DNA of 26,983 nucleotides from JAFGJQ01 sp964586145 (GCA_964586145.1 CAZPHH010000069.1:1-26983); one strand, 5' to 3'; shown: positions 19,445 through 26,983, counted from the stretch's first letter. Notes: generated by a model from the sequence alone, not told the origin. Program-made: numbers and translations.

Positions 19445-21058
19445 CTATGCCATTCTTCCGCCGGGCCCCGGAATCAGCCCGTCCGGCCGCCGAGTTTCCT
19501 TCACGATCAGGCGAACGCCGTCGACCTCCACGGATTGGCCCAGCGGCACAGGGATGGCCGTTCCCGGATCGGCCGCGGAGCCCTCCGGCCGCAGCCAGAG
19601 CTGCCCGGCCCGCTCGTAGAGAATGAGCGGGCGCCGGGCCGTCATGCACGTGGCGTGAACCGTCGGACCGACGCCGATCAGCGCGTGCCCGCGGAACAGA
19701 ATTACGCGGCGCACGTCATCCGCCATGCGGGTCCCGTCGCTCAGCTCAAGCACAGCGCTGGCGCTGCGGCGGCTGGGCGCCCGGAACGTGAAGCGGGCCT
19801 TGCGGCCCATCACCAGCCGATCGCCGTCCTGCAGCAGAGCCTGTCTGGTCACGACCCCGTTCACCTGCACCTCGCGCGGGCTGAAGAGGAAGTAATCCTC
19901 CTCCGTCCGGGCCACGTCCGCGTGGTGCTCGGCCAGATCGGAGAAGACGGCCACGTCCGCCGGCCGGCTGGAGGCGGCCCGCCCGATGCTGATCCGATCG
20001 CCTCGGTGCAGCAGGAAACTGCCGCCGCCGTCAACGATCAGGAGCAGCCGCTCGGGCAGCAGGGCCATGTCCGCCGGCGCCTTGGCCAGCAGGACGGTCT
20101 CGTCCAGGCCGCCCGGCGTCGGAGCCTGCCCGGCCGGGGACGGAATTCTCGTATCCTCCCAGCGCTCGCCAAGCGGACCGGATTGCAGGGCCATCAGGCG
20201 TTCGTCCAGCACCTTCAGGTCATCCGCCGCCTTGCGCAGCCATTCCACCTTCGGATGCAGGTTCAGCAGGCGAAGGACGCCCTGCCGAGCCGCGTCCACC
20301 TGCCACGCCCGCAGGGCCTGGGCTGATTCGCGAATCCAGCGCAGCGCCTCTTCGAGCTCTCGCCGCGACGGCGTGTCCCGGCCCAGGTCGGCGAGGATCG
20401 CCAGGTCATCCGCCGCCCCACGAGGTCGGCCCGTCTCGAACGCCTCCCGCACGCGAGTCAGAACGGCCGCACACAGTCGGCCTTCCAGCGCGGCACAGGT
20501 CGGGGCAGTCGGATGCAGGGACTTCGCTCGCCGGAACCGCTCCACGGCCGCAGAGAACTGCCCCTGATCCAGCAATCGTTCGGCCTCCCCGAACAAGCGA
20601 TCCGCCTGTTCCTGCCGGTCCTCCGCGTGCTGCTTCAGCCGCTGCACCTCGGCGTCCTCCTGCGGCGCCTGCTCCAGCATCCGCCGGCCCGCCAGCAGCG
20701 ATCCCTTGTCAATCCGATCTCGTGCGGCCTCCAGACGAACGCGACGGGACCGATCCTGCCGGTTCACCTCGTCGGCCACCACGCGGACCTGGGCACGGAG
20801 CTCGGCAACCTTGTCGGACGGGGCGCCCGCCACCTCCGCCTTGTCCAGATCGAGCAGCGCCTCGGTGAACTGCTCGTCCGCAAAACGCTGTCGCGCCCGC
20901 TGGAAGAGCCGCTCGGCCAACGTGCGAAGCACGGCCGCCGCCTGCCTGTTGTCGCGGAGGTCCGGGGCGGAGGCGAGGCGAAACGCCTCGTCCAGACGCT
21001 CGGACTTCAGGGCGGCCTCGGCCGCTTTGATCCGTGCGTTGAACAACCGGCTGAACAT
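19445..21058 (-). CDS. Helical-repeat protein with FHA-like domain(s)
   Basis: A 537-residue protein, probably cytoplasmic. Residues about 1-290 are alpha-helical, TPR-like in places (FSAAVERFRRAKSLHP, FTEALLDLDKAEVAG). Residues about 338-428 follow the FHA pattern: ISIGRA, a HHADV segment, DYFLFSP, VQVNGVV, LLQDGDRLVMG and FTFRAP. The Ser normally found in the FHA S-x-x-H block is replaced (AEHHAD). Residues about 440-520 look like a second, more degenerate FHA fold (GHALIGVGP, PLGQSVEVDGVRLIV). The ATG at 21058 has GGAG seven bases upstream. It precedes the RDD kinase by 116 bases, so it is likely a phosphoprotein-binding partner or substrate of the two kinases. Confidence 0.7.
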   Translation of the reverse strand: MFSRLFNARIKAAEAALKSERLDEAFRLASAPDLRDNRQAAAVLRTLAERLFQRARQRFADEQFTEALLDLDKAEVAGAPSDKVAELRAQVRVVADEVNRQDRSRRVRLEAARDRIDKGSLLAGRRMLEQAPQEDAEVQRLKQHAEDRQEQADRLFGEAERLLDQGQFSAAVERFRRAKSLHPTAPTCAALEGRLCAAVLTRVREAFETGRPRGAADDLAILADLGRDTPSRRELEEALRWIRESAQALRAWQVDAARQGVLRLLNLHPKVEWLRKAADDLKVLDERLMALQSGPLGERWEDTRIPSPAGQAPTPGGLDETVLLAKAPADMALLPERLLLIVDGGGSFLLHRGDRISIGRAASSRPADVAVFSDLAEHHADVARTEEDYFLFSPREVQVNGVVTRQALLQDGDRLVMGRKARFTFRAPSRRSASAVLELSDGTRMADDVRRVILFRGHALIGVGPTVHATCMTARRPLILYERAGQLWLRPEGSAADPGTAIPVPLGQSVEVDGVRLIVKETRRPDGLIPGPGGRMA

Positions 21059-21169
21059 GCGTTTCTCCACCACGATGACCCGATTCCCCCGCCCGGCCAT
21101 CGTACTCCGTCGGTTTACCGCTCCCAAGCGGTCCCTGTGATGGGGTTCGCGGACCGGCGACGATTATTC

Positions 21170-21213
21170 CCGCCGGCCTTGGGCGGTCCCACCGATCCCG
21201 GCGGAGACCGCCC
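21170..21213 (-). other. Interleaved stems in the FHA-like gene leader (possible pseudoknot)
   Basis: CCGCCGG (21170-21176) pairs perfectly with CCGGCGG (21198-21204), and GGGCGGTC (21181-21188) pairs perfectly with GACCGCCC (21206-21213). The two stems interleave, so they form a pseudoknot or exclude one another. They lie 112-155 bases before the ATG at 21058, inside the predicted leader. High GC makes chance pairing possible. Confidence 0.3.
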
Positions 21214-21226
21214 CCACCTCGCCCTA

Positions 21227-21256
21227 ATTCTAATGCCTTCCAAACAATGGTGTTAC
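21227..21256 (-). promoter_or_regulatory. Candidate promoter for the FHA-kinase cluster
   Basis: On the minus strand GTAACA (21256-21251, four of six) and TAGAAT (21232-21227, five of six) are 18 bases apart. Transcription would give a leader of about 160 bases before the FHA-like gene. Confidence 0.4.
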
Positions 21257-21424
21257 GCGACAAGGTCCGTACTGAGTGCCCCGGCCGAGGCCGGTCGCGT
21301 CCAGTATCGCCGGCAGGCGGCCCGCGCCGGCCCGCGATGCCCGATCACGTCTTGCGAACAGGCGGGCGTTCGCCCAAGATACGCCGCAACGCCTTGACCT
21401 TTAAGCCCTTGGCGCACGGAGCCT

Positions 21425-22105
21425 GTGTTGTCCAACAGCCTGCCGAGTCAACCCATCGCGGAGCCGGTGACGGCCAGCCAACCGGCCCGATGGTGGCTGG
21501 CGGTGCTGGTGGCCGCGGTCGTGTCCCTTCCCTTCGGATACCTGCTGTCCTACGGGGCGTTCCTCCTGGCCTACTTCGGGCTGTTTTTCTTCCTTCTGTT
21601 CGGCCTCCTGGTGGGTGCGGTCATGTTTCGCATCGCGCGTCCGGCCCGTCCCATACCACGCTGGCAGTTGGTCACGGGCAGCCTGGTCGTGGCGGCGGTG
21701 TGCGGCGGGTTCTCGATTGCGGTGGAGTGCCGGCAATTCCCCGGGGACGCCGCCGAACGCACGTTGAAGACGTTCCGGACTCTGCCGGAGGGGATGACGC
21801 GCGACGACATCCTCCGGCAAGCCCGCGCGTCTGTGGAGAAGTACCTGGTCGAGAATCACTGGCCGGGCGGCGCCCTGGGCTACATGCGATGGAAGGCGAC
21901 CGCCAGCAGCCTGCCCGTCGAAGTGGAGACGCCGACCACGACTGTCCATCGCGCGATCCAGTACCGCGGCAACCGCGGCTGGTGGATCGTGCGCGTCATT
22001 CTGTCCCTGACGTTTCTGCCGTTCGCCGTCCACGCGGTGGTGAAGCCTCTGTCGAAGGTGGATGCACCGCCGGAACCGGAACCGCCCGCCGCGGACACGC
22101 CGTGA
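21425..22105 (+). CDS. Unknown multi-pass membrane protein
   Basis: A 226-residue protein I do not recognise. Hydrophobic segments at about 22-42, 44-68, 82-100 and 185-206 predict four membrane helices. The stretch between the third and fourth (about 101-184) is soluble and contains a helix PEGMTRDDILRQARASVEKYL. The tail is rich in Pro and Glu. The start is either GTG at 21425 or the adjacent TTG at 21428; GGAG just upstream fits the TTG spacing better. GC-rich third positions support real coding. It lies upstream of the glucan phosphorylase gene, but 277 bases of repeats separate them, so a shared operon is doubtful. Confidence 0.7.
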   Translation: MLSNSLPSQPIAEPVTASQPARWWLAVLVAAVVSLPFGYLLSYGAFLLAYFGLFFFLLFGLLVGAVMFRIARPARPIPRWQLVTGSLVVAAVCGGFSIAVECRQFPGDAAERTLKTFRTLPEGMTRDDILRQARASVEKYLVENHWPGGALGYMRWKATASSLPVEVETPTTTVHRAIQYRGNRGWWIVRVILSLTFLPFAVHAVVKPLSKVDAPPEPEPPAADTP

Positions 22106-22160
22106 ATCACCGCAGAGCACACCGCGTGCGGATGCCCATGCCCGCTCGAAAGCAGTGAAG

Positions 22161-22266
22161 ACCGGCTGGAAAGCCGGTTCCACAAAGCAAGCCGGTCCCA
22201 TGAGTAGGGTCCGCCGTGCGGACCAGGATAGGCAGGAGGCTCAGACTGGCTGGAAAGCCGGTCCCA
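22161..22266. repeat. Intergenic hairpin repeat cluster
   Basis: ACCGGCT-GGAA-AGCCGGT (22161-22178) and ACTGGCT-GGAA-AGCCGGT (22245-22262) are two 7-bp hairpins capped by a GNRA-type tetraloop, 84 bases apart. The right arm with its flank, AGCCGGTYCCA, occurs three times (22172, 22190, 22256). Between them lies another perfect hairpin, GGTCCGC-CGT-GCGGACC (22208-22224). The same kinds of short hairpins recur between genes in planctomycete genomes, as I recall; copy number here needs a genome search. Confidence 0.65.
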
Positions 22267-22283
22267 CAGAAGGCGGACACGCA

Positions 22284-22297
22284 CGCCCGCGCGGGCG
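22284..22297. repeat. 14-bp GC-only palindrome before glgP
   Basis: CGCCCGCGCGGGCG is a perfect palindrome, flanked by GCGGA (22273-22277) and TCCGC (22301-22305), which could extend the structure. It lies about 85 bases before the glgP start, at the end of the repeat cluster. Function is unknown; no T tract follows. Confidence 0.35.
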
Positions 22298-22382
22298 CGA
22301 TCCGCATTGTTTGACCGCCGCGCGCTGCCCGCAGTAAGATGTCGCCGCGTTCGGCAATCTCTTTGGCGCGGAGAGCAACACC

Positions 22383-24539
22383 ATGCGCAAATCGCAATCG
22401 GCGAAGACGCTGACGGACATCTGCCCCAAGCCGCTGGCCCCCTTGGCGGAGCTCGCGTCCAACCTCTGGTGGTCGTGGAATCCACAGGCCGCGGCGCTGA
22501 TGGCCTCCCTCGATGCGGACCTCTGGGTTCGCACCGAGCACAACCCGGTAGCGCTGCTGCGGGCCCTGCCGGCCAAACGCATGCGTGCCCTGGCCGGCGA
22601 CGCCGCGTTCCTGAGGAGGCTGGCGGCCGTGCATCGTGAATTCGACCGCTATCGGCGAGCCAGGACGTGGTTCCAGGAGAAGTACGGCCGGCGGTTCCGC
22701 GGCAAGATCGCATACCTCTGCATGGAGTATGGCCTGCACGAGTCACTGCCCATCTACGCGGGCGGACTGGGCGTGCTGGCGGGCGACCACATCAAGGCTG
22801 CCGGGGATCTGGGCGTTCCGCTGGTGGGCGTGGGCGTGCTCTGGCGAAACGGGTACGTCCGGCAGCACATCGGCCGAACCGGCACGCAGGAAGACTGGTT
22901 TGTGGACCTGTCCGCCCGCGACCTGCCGTTGCGCGAGGTGACGTCGCCTTCCGGCCGGCCGCTGCGTCTGCGCATCCCGCTGGCCAGGCAGACCCTGGTG
23001 GCCCGGGCGTGGCAGCTCGACGTGGGCCGCGTGCCGCTCTACCTGCTGGACTCCGATCTGCCGGACAACCCGCCGCGGCTGCGCCGGCTGTCGCATAGCC
23101 TCTACTGCAATGGTCGTGAGGACCGCCTCTGCCAGGAAACGCTGCTGGGCGTGGGCGGATTACGTCTGCTGCAGGCCCTGCGCATCCCGATCTCCGTGCT
23201 GCACCTGAACGAGGGGCACGCGGTGTTCGCCTCGATCGATCGACTCACGCAGTCCGTGGCCGCGGGACAGCCGCTTCGCCAGGCCCTGCGCGACGTGGCC
23301 CAAACCAGCGTGTTCACTATCCATACCCCCGTCCCCGCGGGCAACGAGACGTTTGACCCCGCCCTGGTGGCGGAATACTACGAGAAGCACCGCAAAAAGC
23401 TTGGCATGGACCGCCGGACCTTCCTCGGTCTGGGCCGCGTGGATGCGGACAACGAATCGGAGCCGTTCGGGCTCACCCAGGTGGCGCTGCACCTGTCGAA
23501 GCACCGTAACGGCGTCAGCGCCCTGCACGGCGACACCTGCCGGAAGCTCTGGCACGGCGTCTGGCCGGACCGGCCGGTGAAGGACGTGCCCATCGGGTCC
23601 ATCACGAACGGCATTCACGTGCGTACGTGGCTGCACCCGCGGATGGCCGGGCTGCTCGAGAAATACCTTCCTGCCGACTGGGAAGCGCGGCAGGACCAGG
23701 CTCGCGTGTGGTCGACGGTGAAGAGCATCCCGGATGCCGAGTTGTGGGACCTGCACGTGCAGCTCAAGGCGGACCTGATCGCGTTCGTGCGCGACCGTAT
23801 GCGAGAGCAACTGCGGCGCATGCGGTCGTCCGCCGGGTCCGTCCGGCAGGTGGATCGGATCCTCGACGCGAACGCGCTGACCCTCGGCTTTGCCCGCCGG
23901 TTTGCTCCGTACAAACGGGCGTCGCTCATCTTCTCCGATCCGAAGCGGCTGGCGCGCCTCCTCAACCACCCGACCCGGCCCGTGCAGATTCTCTTCGCGG
24001 GCAAGGCCCACCCCGGCGACACCGGCGGGCAGAAGCTGATCGCCCAGATCGAGGCGTTTGCCCGATCCAAGGCGTTCCGCAAGCGCGTGGTGCTGGTCGA
24101 AGACTACACCATGGAGGTTTCGCGGTACCTCGTCTCCGGCGTGGACGTCTGGCTGAACAACCCGCAGCGTCCCCAGGAGGCCAGCGGCACCAGCGGCATG
24201 AAGCCCGCCCTGCACGGCGGCCTGAACCTCAGCATCCTCGACGGCTGGTGGCCGGAGGCCTGCGACGGCCGCAACGGCTGGGCCATCGGCCCCGCCCGCG
24301 ACCACCGCGGCACTGCCGACGACGACCGGCGCGACGCGGCCGCGCTGTATCGGCTGCTCGAACGCGAGGTGGTCCCGCTGTATTACGATCGCACGAAGGC
24401 CGGGCTGCCGAAGAAATGGGTGGGACGCATGAAGCACGCGCTGGCCACCATTTCGCCTGCGTTCAGCGCCGAGCGGATGGTCAGGGAGTATCTGCGGAAG
24501 TACTACGTTCCCGCGGAGCGTGCCGCGCGCCGGCGGTAG
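22383..24539 (+). CDS. glgP: Alpha-glucan phosphorylase (GT35)
   Basis: A 718-residue PLP-dependent enzyme that releases glucose-1-phosphate from the non-reducing ends of glycogen or maltodextrins. The N-terminus (about 10-110, LASNLWWSWNPQA) matches the DUF3417 region of the TIGR02094-type phosphorylases. Next come AYLCMEYGLHESLPIYAGGLG, LHLNEGHAVF, SITNGIHVRTWLHP and FARRFAPYKRA. The PLP site QEASGTSGMK places the Schiff-base lysine at 607. The sequence is collinear and complete. The ATG at 22383 has GGAG nine bases upstream. No other glycogen gene is in the window. Confidence 0.94.
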   Translation: MRKSQSAKTLTDICPKPLAPLAELASNLWWSWNPQAAALMASLDADLWVRTEHNPVALLRALPAKRMRALAGDAAFLRRLAAVHREFDRYRRARTWFQEKYGRRFRGKIAYLCMEYGLHESLPIYAGGLGVLAGDHIKAAGDLGVPLVGVGVLWRNGYVRQHIGRTGTQEDWFVDLSARDLPLREVTSPSGRPLRLRIPLARQTLVARAWQLDVGRVPLYLLDSDLPDNPPRLRRLSHSLYCNGREDRLCQETLLGVGGLRLLQALRIPISVLHLNEGHAVFASIDRLTQSVAAGQPLRQALRDVAQTSVFTIHTPVPAGNETFDPALVAEYYEKHRKKLGMDRRTFLGLGRVDADNESEPFGLTQVALHLSKHRNGVSALHGDTCRKLWHGVWPDRPVKDVPIGSITNGIHVRTWLHPRMAGLLEKYLPADWEARQDQARVWSTVKSIPDAELWDLHVQLKADLIAFVRDRMREQLRRMRSSAGSVRQVDRILDANALTLGFARRFAPYKRASLIFSDPKRLARLLNHPTRPVQILFAGKAHPGDTGGQKLIAQIEAFARSKAFRKRVVLVEDYTMEVSRYLVSGVDVWLNNPQRPQEASGTSGMKPALHGGLNLSILDGWWPEACDGRNGWAIGPARDHRGTADDDRRDAAALYRLLEREVVPLYYDRTKAGLPKKWVGRMKHALATISPAFSAERMVREYLRKYYVPAERAARRR

Positions 24540-24548
24540 ACCTCGCCG

Positions 24549-25097
24549 CTATGACCCGGCGGCCCAGGAGCGTTCCGGATCGGTCGACAGGGAGACGCGG
24601 GAAAGCCACGCGGACAGGCAGAAGCGGCGTGAGCGGGAAAGAGACGCAAGCAGGGCCAGAAGCGTCAGGGCGGCGTTCTCTGCGAGCTTTCGGCAGATGT
24701 AGACCTCGCCGGTCCCGCAACCGCAGTCAAAGCGAACGTCGCAGTAGGCGATCGGCTTTGCCGCGTGGATGTCCAGCGATTGGGAGATCAAAGCGGCCGT
24801 AAAGACCAGCAGCATTCCGAACAGCGTTAGGCCCGCGCCGCGGACCGCCACACCCAGCAGCAGCGCCACCCCGCACACGACCTCCAGCACCGGCAGGATC
24901 ACCGCCGTCAGGTTCAAAAAGTACGGCGGCGTTTCCGGCAGAATGTCGTACATACGGACGAACTTCAGGAAGTCGATCGGGTCCAGTGCCTTGGACAGGC
25001 CCATGAAGACAAACATGCCGCCCAGCACCAGCCGGGCGACGCCCAGCGGCACGCCCGTGTCGTCCACCCGTCGCAGCCAGCCGCCTCGCTGCATCAT
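24549..25097 (-). CDS. MauE/DoxX-like redox-associated membrane protein
   Basis: A 182-residue membrane protein with about four hydrophobic segments (GVARLVLGGMFVFMGLSKAL, LTAVILPVLEVVCGVALLLG, LTLFGMLLVFTAALISQSL and a C-terminal one near NAALTLLALLASL). Between the last two is a Cys-rich loop, CDVRFDCGCGTGEVYIC, as in MauE-family proteins, which support disulfide or redox maturation in other bacteria. The ATG at 25097 overlaps the rhodanese stop as ATGA, so the pair is translationally coupled. The partner suggests a role in periplasmic sulfur or thiol chemistry; this is inference. It ends ten bases after the convergent glgP. Confidence 0.8.
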   Translation of the reverse strand: MMQRGGWLRRVDDTGVPLGVARLVLGGMFVFMGLSKALDPIDFLKFVRMYDILPETPPYFLNLTAVILPVLEVVCGVALLLGVAVRGAGLTLFGMLLVFTAALISQSLDIHAAKPIAYCDVRFDCGCGTGEVYICRKLAENAALTLLALLASLSRSRRFCLSAWLSRVSLSTDPERSWAAGS

Positions 25098-25741
25098 GAC
25101 GACCACTCCGTCCTCTCGACCGGCATGCCCTGCGCCTCCCACTCCTCGTAGCCGCCCTCGAACACGTAGATGTGGTCCGGCTCGATCCCGTTCTCGATCA
25201 GCGTGTGCGACAGGAAGATACTGTCCTCGCAGTCCCCGCCGTGGCAGTACACGATCACCCGCTCGGCCGGCAGAAGGATGTTCAATGCGTCGGGCAGGTA
25301 CCGGTCCGAGCGGTAGTGGTCCACCAGCACCGCACCCGGGATCCGTCCGGAATCAAACAACCCCTGGTCCCGCGCATCCACGAACACGTGCAGCCCCGCG
25401 GTCAGCTTGGGATCCTCAAACCACGAGCGAACCTCGTCGAACTTCGCACGGTGGACCCCCAGGTACGACCCCGCAAACTCGGTCGAAGCGCCCGTGGCAG
25501 GCTCGGACAACGCTTCCGCCGGCGCCCCGGCCGGCAGAACGGTCCGTACGGCATCGGGCCGGGCGAAGTAGTTGCGTGCCAGCGCCACGGACTGGTTATC
25601 CTGCCGGGCCGTGTTGACACCAAGCCCGACGGCCACGCTGACCGCCATCAGGACCGCGATCTCCACGAATGTCTGCGTCGCGATTCTCGCCACCGAAAAC
25701 GCACTCTCAGCCGCGTCAGGCGGGTCCCCACCCCTCCTCAA
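25094..25741 (-). CDS. Membrane-anchored rhodanese-like protein
   Basis: Up to 215 residues. An N-terminal hydrophobic helix (about 21-43) is followed by a linker and a rhodanese domain at about 105-212: VFVDARDQGLFDSGRIPGA, then the active-site loop YCHGGDCEDS with the catalytic Cys, and the family ending VFEGGYEEWEAQGMPVE. The anchor predicts a periplasmic domain. The start is uncertain: TTG at 25741 gives the full frame, and GTG at 25693 would still keep the helix; neither has a good Shine-Dalgarno. The second Cys in the loop (CHGGDC) is unusual compared with the common CxxGxR/T loops and might allow disulfide chemistry. It is the first gene of a coupled pair with the MauE-like gene. Confidence 0.85.
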   Translation of the reverse strand: MRRGGDPPDAAESAFSVARIATQTFVEIAVLMAVSVAVGLGVNTARQDNQSVALARNYFARPDAVRTVLPAGAPAEALSEPATGASTEFAGSYLGVHRAKFDEVRSWFEDPKLTAGLHVFVDARDQGLFDSGRIPGAVLVDHYRSDRYLPDALNILLPAERVIVYCHGGDCEDSIFLSHTLIENGIEPDHIYVFEGGYEEWEAQGMPVERTEWSS

Positions 25742-26116
25742 ACGCGATACGGTCGATCTTTGCTCATCGGCAGAGTCAAGTCAACGCAGCAGCTATCTGT
25801 TGTTACGCCGGCGTTACATGAGGTGTCCCACGGGCGGGATTGCGCGGGCGGGGCCTGGGACGGCCCGGAAGCGCCGTTTGGGACGGACAGGCGCCCGGGC
25901 ATACCCCCGGGAACCCTGGAGAGGACAGATCGGGCGGCATCGCGGGCGCCCGCCGCGTTCGGAATTCGTCGGCCCGGTGCCCCCTCGTCATCAGCCGCCT
26001 GCGAGTGTACCCTGGTCCGGCCGGTTCGCGGCGGGCGCGGGACCGCGGCGAAAACAGCAGCCTTGCTGCGGCCTGAGTGGATGCACCGTTCGTCACCATA
26101 CGCAGGAGACCGAGCC
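25742..26116. other. Divergent intergenic region, no gene seen
   Basis: About 375 bases between the rhodanese-like gene and the last lipoprotein gene. Open frames are short and look like chance. On the minus strand TTGACT is followed after 17 bases by AAAGAT, a weak promoter candidate for the rhodanese-like gene. A small hairpin GCAGC-CTT-GCTGC lies about 60 bases before the lipoprotein start. AGGAG at 26104-26108 is its Shine-Dalgarno. Confidence 0.4.
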
Positions 26117-26983
26117 ATGACATCGGGGCTGATCAGAGGGTCGTTTGTCGCTGGAATGATCGGGGTGCTGGCCTTGTTCGCAGGGTGCGTCAGCCAGGCT
26201 GGCGGCGGCGGGGGCGGCGGGGGAAACACCAACGAGAACAACGTCAACGACAATAATGTCAATGAGAACAACGTCAACGACAACAACGTGAACGATAATA
26301 ACGTCAACAACAACACGAATGACAATGGAACGGAGCCGCCGCTGGACGGTCTTCTGGCGGACCGAACCGCGACCGCCGCGTTTGATACAATTCCGGCCGG
26401 CGTCTTTGCGCAGGCCAAGGCAAACCTGCACGTGTTCTACGGCCACACGTCGCACGGAAGCCAGCTTGTGACCGGCATGAACATGCTGGATACGGGTCCC
26501 GGCTCGCTGGATCTGGAGGAGACCGGCACGGACCTCGGGCATGAGGGCGACACGGGCTGGGCCGACATCACCCGTGACCGGCTGGATCAGCCGGGGCACG
26601 ACATCAACGTGGTCATCTGGTCGTGGTGCGGCGGCGTCAGCGACAACACGGAGGCCGGCATCAACACGTATCTCACCACGATGGACGAACTGGAAGACGA
26701 CTACCCGAACGTGGTGTTCGTGTACATGACGGGGCACCTGGACGGCAGCGGGGAAGGCGGCACGCTGCAGGCCCGCAACGACCAGATCCGCAACTACTGC
26801 CGAGACCACGGCAAGGTGCTTTTCGATTTCGCCCAGATCGAGAGTTACGACCCGGACGGCAATTACTACCCGGATGCATCCGACGGGTGCGGCTGGTGCA
26901 CGACGTGGTGCGCTTCACACGAATGCCCCACGGGCGATTGCGTGAACGACTCCGACTGCGCCCACTCGCACTGCTTCAACTGC
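26117..26983 (+). CDS. Lipoprotein with Asn-rich linker and SGNH-hydrolase-like domain (3' end outside window)
   Basis: The first 289 residues; no stop occurs before the window ends. The ATG at 26117 has AGGAG eight bases upstream. A lipoprotein signal ends LALFAGC (Cys24), followed by Gly-8 and a linker of five [DE]NNVN units (about 40-64). The domain from about 80 shows LHVFYGHTSHGSQ (Ser112 or Ser115 as possible nucleophile), INVVIWSWCGGVSD, VVFVYMTGHLDG, and near the end Asp280-Cys-Ala-His283, a D-x-x-H pair like block V of SGNH hydrolases. The last part is Cys-rich (ten Cys within about 35 residues). The hydrolase call is by motif order only; the substrate is unknown. Confidence 0.7.
   Translation, partial: MTSGLIRGSFVAGMIGVLALFAGCVSQAGGGGGGGGNTNENNVNDNNVNENNVNDNNVNDNNVNNNTNDNGTEPPLDGLLADRTATAAFDTIPAGVFAQAKANLHVFYGHTSHGSQLVTGMNMLDTGPGSLDLEETGTDLGHEGDTGWADITRDRLDQPGHDINVVIWSWCGGVSDNTEAGINTYLTTMDELEDDYPNVVFVYMTGHLDGSGEGGTLQARNDQIRNYCRDHGKVLFDFAQIESYDPDGNYYPDASDGCGWCTTWCASHECPTGDCVNDSDCAHSHCFNC
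26234..26308 (+). repeat. Five 15-bp tandem repeats encoding the Asn-rich linker
   Basis: Five in-frame imperfect 15-bp units of the form GAN-AAY-AAY-GTN-AAY encode [DE]NNVN. Synonymous differences between units (AAC/AAT, GTC/GTG, GAC/GAT/GAG) show that the repeats are not a recent exact duplication. Confidence 0.85.

Larger units (their letters stand above)
21059..21424. other. Divergent intergenic region with several hairpins
   Basis: No gene is seen between the FHA-like gene and the membrane protein gene. It contains interleaved complementary segments at 21170-21213, a candidate minus-strand promoter at 21227-21256, CCGGCC/GGCCGG (21281-21294, two-base loop), and GGGCG/CGCCC (21364-21375). 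No plus-strand promoter for the membrane protein is convincing. Confidence 0.4.

Noticed and set aside
17946..19619. Plus-strand open frame (557 codons) opposite the RDD kinase and FHA-like gene
   Set aside because: Same shadow composition; the opposite strand carries unmistakable kinase and RDD sequences.
22161..22297. CRISPR-like array
   Set aside because: Only two full repeats of 18 bases, with one 66-base interval and a different hairpin inside; no cas genes are near.
23160..24437. Minus-strand open frame (425 codons) opposite glgP
   Set aside because: Antisense to conserved phosphorylase blocks including the PLP site.

Overview
The window is GC-rich bacterial DNA, most likely from a Planctomycetota (Phycisphaerae-like) genome; this is an inference from gene content. 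The signs are a secreted protein with Ca-binding and dockerin-type repeats, a prepilin with a C-terminal His...Asp-Gly motif, tandem Hanks-type kinases with membrane and RDD modules, a rhodanese/MauE pair, and a lipoprotein with an Asn-rich linker. I see no rRNA, tRNA, CRISPR array, transposase or phage gene.

Layout. (1) 1-4859 (+): a promoter with a perfect TATAAT and a long, hairpin-rich leader precede a 1488-residue secreted multidomain protein (propeller, thrombospondin-3 repeats, ASH-like, malectin-like, dockerin). (2) 4914-6466 (-): a two-gene polyamine operon, pyruvoyl arginine decarboxylase then agmatinase, with its own promoter. (3) 6534-10216 (-): a tightly overlapping housekeeping run thiL-tsaE-rph-lipoprotein-rdgB. 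(4) 10374-10814 (+): a small PilZ-like protein, then about 825 bases with no convincing gene. (5) 11640-12978 (-): a prepilin-like protein and a membrane-anchored coiled-coil protein; 13211-14236 (+): a WYL regulator. (6) 14492-21058: a signalling block made of a FixJ-type regulator (+) convergent to a three-gene (-) cluster, FHA-like protein then two paralogous Ser/Thr kinases. (7) 21425-24539 (+): an unknown membrane protein, an intergenic repeat cluster, and alpha-glucan phosphorylase. (8) 24549-25741 (-): a rhodanese-like protein overlapping a MauE/DoxX-like membrane protein. (9) 26117-end (+): a lipoprotein with an SGNH-hydrolase-like domain, cut by the window edge.

How the genes fit together. 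Arginine is decarboxylated to agmatine and hydrolysed to putrescine by the two polyamine enzymes. The kinase cluster looks like one membrane signalling module: two kinases with nearly the same catalytic domain but different membrane domains, plus an upstream protein with FHA-like folds. The neighbouring response regulator has lost most of its acidic pocket. The most unusual features are this module, the hairpin repeats before glgP, possible interleaved pairing in the FHA gene leader, and the unexplained lower-GC stretch after the PilZ gene. No wholly new system can be demonstrated from sequence reading alone.
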